A stretch of 64,000 nucleotides of DNA, taken from positions 62,001 through 126,000 of the forward strand of contig NZ_JANHDK010000001.1 in assembly GCF_024494725.1 (NCBI RefSeq), read 5' to 3'. Made by a program: the position numbers and the translations under genes. Numbering within the stretch: the stretch's first letter is position 1; each line of letters opens with the position of its first letter. The DNA comes from Haloplanus ruber (GTDB lineage Archaea; Halobacteriota; Halobacteria; Halobacteriales; Haloferacaceae). Below are positions 59,764 to 64,000 of this stretch, piece by piece. Below the pieces are notes generated by a model that did not search any database, was not told the origin of the DNA, and saw nothing but the letters and a program-made list of their open reading frames with translations.

Positions 59764-60987
59764 ATGGCGACGATCAAGGATAGCGTCCACGACCACATCG
59801 AGGTGACGGGCGTGGCCGAGGAGTTGCTGGACACGCCGGCCATGCAGCGGCTCCGGCGAATCCGCCAGCTCGGGACCGTCTCGCTGGTCTATCCGTCGGC
59901 CAACCACACCCGCTTCGAACACAGTCTCGGGGTCTACCACCTCGCGAGCCAGGCGCTCGATCACCTCGGCGTCGCGGGGCGGACGGCCGAACGGGTCCGG
60001 GCCGCCGCCCTCCTCCACGACGTGGGCCACCCTCCCTTCAGCCACAACGTCGAGCACCTCCTCTACCGACGGACGGGCAAGCTCCACGACGACGTGGACG
60101 AACTCGTCGCGAGCGGCCGAGTGGGGGCTGTCCTCCGGGATCACGACCTCGATCCCGCCGCCGTCGCCGACCTGATCGCCGGCGACGGCCGGTACGGGCA
60201 ACTCGTCTCCGGCGAACTCGACGTCGACCGGATGGATTATCTCGTCCGCGACGCCCACCACACCGGCGTGCCGTACGGCACTATCGACCACGGCCGGCTG
60301 GTGCGGGAACTCACCTTCCGGGACGGCGAACTCGTCATCGCGGAGGGGAACGTCCAGACCGCCGAGAGCCTCCTGCTCGCCCGGGCGCTGATGAACCCGA
60401 CGGTGTACCAACACCACGTCGCACGCATCGGGAAGGCGATGCTCCGGCGGGCGACCGAGCGCCTCGTCGACGACGCCGGCCACGACCCGGAGCGCGTGCG
60501 CCGGTGGGACGACGCCGACCTGCTGGTGACGCTTCGCCGGACCGACGCGACGGCCGCGCTGGCCGACCGTCTCTCGGCCCGTGATCTCTACAAGCGGGCC
60601 GTGTGGGCCGAACTCGACGACGTGCCCGCGTCGCTCCGCGAGGCGGACCACGAGCGTATCAGAGAACTGGAGCGGGCGGTGGCGACCGACGCCGACCTCG
60701 ACCCCGGCGCGGTGATCCTCGATGTGCCGCCGGCGCCGGAGATCCGCGAGTCCTCGTCGCGGGTCGTCGTCAACGGCGAGATCCGGCGGCTCGACCGGCA
60801 GTCACCGTTGGTCTCCGCGCTCCGGACCGCGGGCCGCAACCAGTGGCGCTTCGGCGTCTACGCGCCCGCAGGCGCCGTCGACCGCGTCGGTCGGACGGCC
60901 GTTCGAACTCTCGGTCTCGATATCGACGGGGCGCTCGTCTCGGACGTGCGCCGTGGTCTCGACGCCACGCTCGACGAGTTCGGATAG
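59764..60987 (+). CDS. HD-domain phosphohydrolase (dNTPase-like)
   Basis: 407 residues. Metal-binding HD motif: TRFEHSLGVYHLASQALDHL and LLHDVGHPPFSHNVEHLL, with a later ELDVDRMDYLVRDAHHTGVP supplying the last Asp. This is the SAMHD1/dGTPase-like architecture with a helical C-terminal half. dNTP hydrolysis is likely but the specificity is unknown. The ATG at 59764 is about 28 bases from gtatatatcc, a strong TATA box. Confidence 0.9.
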   Translation: MATIKDSVHDHIEVTGVAEELLDTPAMQRLRRIRQLGTVSLVYPSANHTRFEHSLGVYHLASQALDHLGVAGRTAERVRAAALLHDVGHPPFSHNVEHLLYRRTGKLHDDVDELVASGRVGAVLRDHDLDPAAVADLIAGDGRYGQLVSGELDVDRMDYLVRDAHHTGVPYGTIDHGRLVRELTFRDGELVIAEGNVQTAESLLLARALMNPTVYQHHVARIGKAMLRRATERLVDDAGHDPERVRRWDDADLLVTLRRTDATAALADRLSARDLYKRAVWAELDDVPASLREADHERIRELERAVATDADLDPGAVILDVPPAPEIRESSSRVVVNGEIRRLDRQSPLVSALRTAGRNQWRFGVYAPAGAVDRVGRTAVRTLGLDIDGALVSDVRRGLDATLDEFG

Positions 60988-61018
60988 CTTCAAGGCCCGC
61001 GCGCGAGGCGGTGTGGAT

Positions 61019-62032
61019 ATGCAGATCGAGGGCACCGTCCTCCGAGGACGAGAGTTCGACCCCATCGAGGGCCGCGTCGTCGTCGAGGACGGCGAAATTG
61101 TCGCCGTTGAGGAGGCCGCCGTCGAGAGCGACGCGGTCGTCTGTCCGGCCTTCGTCAACGCCCACACGCACATCGGCGACTCCATCGCCAAGGAGGCCGC
61201 CGTCGGACTCTCCCTCACAGACGCCGTCGCGCCGCCGGACAGCCTGAAACACCGGCGGTTGGCCGCGGCAGACCGGACCGAACTGGTGACGGCGATGCGC
61301 CGGACGCTCCGGTTCATGGGACAGAGCGGGACGGCATCCTGCCTGGACTTCCGGGAGTCGGGGGTCGCCGGCGCACGCGCGCTTCGGGATGCCGCTCGGC
61401 CGGTGGACGTCGATCCGTTCATCTTCGGGAGCGAGGACCCGTCCGTTCTCGACGTCGCCGACGGCTTCGGGGCCAGCGGGGCCAACGACGACGAGTTCTC
61501 CGCGCAGCGTGCCGCGGCCGAGGAGCGCGGCGTTCCCTTCGCCATCCACGCGGGCGAGCCTGACGCGACGGATATCGACCCCGCGCTCGCCCTAGAGCCG
61601 GACCTGCTCGTCCACATGGTTCACGCCCAGGAAGACCACCTCGAACGGGTCGCCGACCGGTCGATCCCGGTTGCCGTCTGTCCGCGCGCGAACACCGTCT
61701 TGGACGTTGGACGCCCACCGATTCGGAAGCTGCTCGATCACACGACCGTCGCGTTGGGGACGGACAACGTCATGCTCAACGCGCCGTCGATGTTTCGGGA
61801 GATGGCGTACACCGCAAAGGGGTTCGACGTGACCGCGCGCGAAGTCTTAGCGATGGCGACGACGGCCGGCGCCGAAATTGCTGGCCTCGACTGCGGTGTC
61901 GTCGCCCCGGGACGCCCGGCGAAACTGCTCGTCCTTGACGGCGACTCCGACAACCTCGCCGGCGCGCACGATCCGGTTCGCGCGGTCGTCCGACGGGCGG
62001 GGGTCGACGACGTCGAGCGGGTCGTGTTGTAG
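61019..62032 (+). CDS. Amidohydrolase (cytosine/atrazine-deaminase-like)
   Basis: 337 residues. A TIM-barrel metal hydrolase: HxH motif in CPAFVNAHTHIGDSI, FAIHAGEPD (third His), VHMVHAQEDHL (fourth His) and the catalytic Asp in ALGTDNVMLNAP. Close to the TrzN/MtaD group but shorter than usual. A purine, pterin or methylthio-adenosine substrate is possible. It follows the HD gene by 31 bases on the same strand, so a role in nucleotide salvage is a reasonable guess. Confidence 0.88.
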   Translation: MQIEGTVLRGREFDPIEGRVVVEDGEIVAVEEAAVESDAVVCPAFVNAHTHIGDSIAKEAAVGLSLTDAVAPPDSLKHRRLAAADRTELVTAMRRTLRFMGQSGTASCLDFRESGVAGARALRDAARPVDVDPFIFGSEDPSVLDVADGFGASGANDDEFSAQRAAAEERGVPFAIHAGEPDATDIDPALALEPDLLVHMVHAQEDHLERVADRSIPVAVCPRANTVLDVGRPPIRKLLDHTTVALGTDNVMLNAPSMFREMAYTAKGFDVTAREVLAMATTAGAEIAGLDCGVVAPGRPAKLLVLDGDSDNLAGAHDPVRAVVRRAGVDDVERVVL

Positions 62033-62059
62033 TCGGTCGGTCGCCTTGGAGACCGCCGT

Positions 62060-62842
62060 CTACCCGTCCGTGACGCCCGTGTGTCCCGTTGGCTCGGTCG
62101 CCACGGGTCCCTCGCGTCCGCCAGGCCCTTCCTCTCGAACCTGGAGGTACGCGGACGCCATGATCCCGTAGAGGACGGTAAAGAGGATGCTATTCAGCGT
62201 GTTCGAGACGAGTTCGGCGACCACCGGGGAGCGCGCGAGATCTAGCACCGTGCCGACCGCTCCGACCACGCCGCCGAGCACACCCGCGAGGATCACGACG
62301 ACGGCGAGTTTCAGTCGTGCGCCACGCGAGAGCGCCCAACTCCGCTTGAGGGCGCCGATCCAGCCGCGGTCCTCGACGCCGACCGCGAAGATGACGAACA
62401 GAAAGCAGGCTGCGAGGAAGATTCCGGGCACCAAAATCAGGGCCAACCCGAGCGTCACGGCAACCCCAACGACCAGCCCGCCCACGAGCATCGACAGCGT
62501 CGCGCGGCCGATCCGGCGCGTAACCAGCGTCGACGGGAGCGTCGAAAGCTCCGCCGTCGGGCGGGCGAGCGCCCGCGACAGAACGACGAAGTACGCGGAA
62601 CTGAGCACGAGGACGCCCACGAAACAGACGCCGGCGACGGCGCCGGGAATCGGGAGGGTCAACCCGAGTAACGCCTCGAGTTCCCCCGCCGGTCCAGCCG
62701 GGAAGATATCCACCACCGCCGTGTTGATCAACGCCTGGGTCAGCAACTGAATCACGATCAGCCCGACGAGCAGGAGGCCGCCGGTCCGGGTCATCACCCG
62801 TTCGATCCCGTCGATACACGTTCGGCCGAGTTGGAGGGCCAT
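62060..62842 (-). CDS. DUF7847-type membrane protein
   Basis: 260 residues with six hydrophobic helices, an acidic cytoplasmic C-terminus and the patch EDRGWIGALKRSWALSRGAR between helices 4 and 5. That patch is seen in a family of archaeal membrane proteins resembling the membrane part of glycerophosphodiester phosphodiesterases. Function is unknown. The ATG at 62842 lies 27 bases after minus-strand TATA-like CGTTTATGC. It converges on the amidohydrolase gene. Confidence 0.78.
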   Translation of the reverse strand: MALQLGRTCIDGIERVMTRTGGLLLVGLIVIQLLTQALINTAVVDIFPAGPAGELEALLGLTLPIPGAVAGVCFVGVLVLSSAYFVVLSRALARPTAELSTLPSTLVTRRIGRATLSMLVGGLVVGVAVTLGLALILVPGIFLAACFLFVIFAVGVEDRGWIGALKRSWALSRGARLKLAVVVILAGVLGGVVGAVGTVLDLARSPVVAELVSNTLNSILFTVLYGIMASAYLQVREEGPGGREGPVATEPTGHTGVTDG

Positions 62843-63023
62843 AGTGATGACTCCATTCCACGACAGCATAAACGGCACCGTAAGCTCATACCGTTATTTT
62901 ACCATCTGCGCCGGGGTGTCGCGCCACGACTCGACGGGACACGGGGTGACGGTGTGTGCCTCCCGGCCGGAGCGAGCGCGGTCGGTGTCAAGAGTTATGT
63001 GTCAAGATATGATACCAATACAC

Positions 63024-63482
63024 ATGGTCGCGTACGAACGTATCCTCGTCCCCACCGACGGGTCGGACGGCGTCGAGCGAGCCATCGGGCACGCGATAGC
63101 GGTGGCGGAGATTCACGACGCGACCGTACATGGGCTGTATGTCCTCAACTCCGACGCCTACGCGGGGCTGGCGATGGAGTCCTCGTGGGAGAGCGTCGAC
63201 GGCCTGCTTCGGGAGGATGCCGAGGCGGCCGTGACGCGAGTCCGGGAGATTGCCGTCGAGCGCTCCGAGACGGACGAGCCGACGGTCCCCGTTCGGACGG
63301 CGGTCGTCGAGGGGAAGCCGAGTCGGGAAATTGTCCGCTACGCCGAGGCAAACGACTGTGACCTCGTGGTGATGGGCACCCACGGGCGCGGTGGCATCGA
63401 CCGCCTTCTCCTCGGGAGCGTCGCCGAGGGAGTCATCCGCGCCTCGTCGGTGCCCGTGACGACCGTCCCCGTGGAGAACTAG
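63024..63482 (+). CDS. Universal stress protein (UspA family)
   Basis: 152 residues. It starts MVAYERILVPTDGSDGVERA, and the ATP-binding signature is intact: LVVMGTHGRGGIDRLLLGSV followed by SSVPVTTVPVEN. It therefore differs from the paralogue at 15405, whose loop is altered. TATA-like gttatg (62994-62999) lies about 27 bases before the ATG. The intervening atgatacca resembles the half-site of the operator-like repeat at 23355-23375. Confidence 0.92.
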   Translation: MVAYERILVPTDGSDGVERAIGHAIAVAEIHDATVHGLYVLNSDAYAGLAMESSWESVDGLLREDAEAAVTRVREIAVERSETDEPTVPVRTAVVEGKPSREIVRYAEANDCDLVVMGTHGRGGIDRLLLGSVAEGVIRASSVPVTTVPVEN

Positions 63483-64000
63483 GCCGGCCGCAGATGCTCA
63501 CAGTCGCCCGCGTGGACGACACGCTCGCCGTCGTCGGTTCGGACGACCAGCGCCCCCGGGAACTCGATGTCGACGGCCTCGCCCTCGACGGTCCCGCCGG
63601 GTGTCTCGACGCGGACCACCCGTCCGAGCGTGACGGCGTGTTCGCGCCACGCCGAGAGCACGGCGTCGGGGTCGAGACCGTGGAACGTCTCGACGACCCG
63701 CTGGCAGAACCGCCGCCGGTCGGTGTCGCCGCCCGCGGCGCGAACGCTCGTCGCCCCCTCCGGCAGGGTCGCCCCGGCCACGTCGACGTTCGCGCCGATT
63801 CCGACGATCAGCCAGGCAACCCGGTCGGACTCGCCCTCCATCTCGGTCAACACGCCCGCCAGCTTTCGCTCTGATCCGGCGAGCAACACGTCGTTCGGCC
63901 ACTTGATGACGGCGTCGACGCCTGCCGCCCGACAGGCGCGGGTCACGGCGACGGCCGCCGCGAGCGTGAAGACGGGCGCGTGAGCCGTTGGTCGGCCGGG
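63479..64000 (-). CDS. birA: Biotin-protein ligase BirA, C-terminal part (cut by window edge)
   Basis: The frame is open to the right edge, so the N-terminus is missing. The catalytic domain shows VDAVIKWPNDVLLAGSERKL and AGVLTEMEGESDRVAWLIVG, with IGANVD as the biotinyl-AMP-binding core. The SH3-like C-terminal domain is present (VETPGGTVEGEAVDIEFPGA). It attaches biotin to acyl-CoA carboxylase carrier proteins. The stop overlaps the convergent uspA stop by 4 bases. Confidence 0.92.
   Translation of the reverse strand, partial: PGRPTAHAPVFTLAAAVAVTRACRAAGVDAVIKWPNDVLLAGSERKLAGVLTEMEGESDRVAWLIVGIGANVDVAGATLPEGATSVRAAGGDTDRRRFCQRVVETFHGLDPDAVLSAWREHAVTLGRVVRVETPGGTVEGEAVDIEFPGALVVRTDDGERVVHAGDCEHLRPA

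Noticed and set aside
1..64000. CRISPR array or cas genes
   Set aside because: No regularly spaced repeats were seen; the only Cas4-like nuclease motif belongs to the Dna2-like protein, which carries a full helicase.
1..64000. Complete insertion sequence or transposase
   Set aside because: No intact transposase frame was found; only an integrase fragment and the hairpin element at 13.2 kb hint at mobile DNA.

Overview
The window is a chromosomal segment of a halophilic archaeon (class Halobacteria). The DNA is very GC-rich and the proteins are strongly acidic. The gene content is archaeal: transcription factor B, Pelota, RqcH, FEN-1, mevalonate kinase plus isopentenyl phosphate kinase, a Tat lipoprotein, a surface protein with a PGF-CTERM-like tail, and many haloarchaea-only small families. 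Numerous start codons lie 24-29 bases downstream of a TATA-like element, the geometry of leaderless haloarchaeal mRNAs, and I used this to choose many starts. The genus cannot be fixed from sequence reading alone; Haloplanus, Halorubrum or Haloferax relatives are all possible.

Layout. 1-25.4 kb is core-like: a truncated MutS-family gene, a quinol-type NO reductase, a ribosome-rescue pair (RqcH, Pelota), two metabolic or transport genes, FEN-1, FolD, UspA, a PAS histidine kinase, serine hydroxymethyltransferase, a TbsP-like regulator, a stand-alone YcaO enzyme, membrane proteins, a CBS protein and a PQQ-propeller lipoprotein. At about 13.23-13.35 kb there is a compact structured element with a promoter and a T-rich 3' end that looks like an unannotated small RNA or a transposon-end remnant.

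25.5-31.0 kb is a minus-strand catabolic-looking operon: class II HMG-CoA reductase, split AtuA (DUF1446 large part plus ferredoxin-fold small part), a small PH-like protein, and a two-part sodium/solute symporter. I read it as uptake and breakdown of mevalonate or another branched isoprenoid acid.

31.0-38.4 kb is an accessory island bounded by a truncated tyrosine integrase and tRNA-Val(CAC). It holds a decayed HicBA toxin-antitoxin locus welded to a nuclease-like remnant, a HEPN/MNT toxin-antitoxin pair, a large AT-richer SF1 helicase with a zinc ribbon, and a DUF1998-type zinc protein with a C-terminal nuclease-like domain. The last two are the best candidate in this window for an undescribed defence module.

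38.4-64 kb is again core-like: surface protein, cobalamin adenosyltransferase, glutaredoxin, TFB, a Dna2-like nuclease-helicase preceded by two acidic small proteins, a 7TM histidine kinase with an internal repeat, an Lhr-type helicase, mevalonate kinase and isopentenyl phosphate kinase (archaeal isoprenoid pathway), a cold-shock protein, ThyX and dihydrofolate reductase (divergent), metallo-hydrolases, superoxide dismutase, an MFS transporter, a DJ-1 protein, an HD phosphohydrolase, an amidohydrolase, UspA and a truncated biotin ligase. GlyA, FolD, ThyX and DHFR together supply much of the one-carbon folate cycle.
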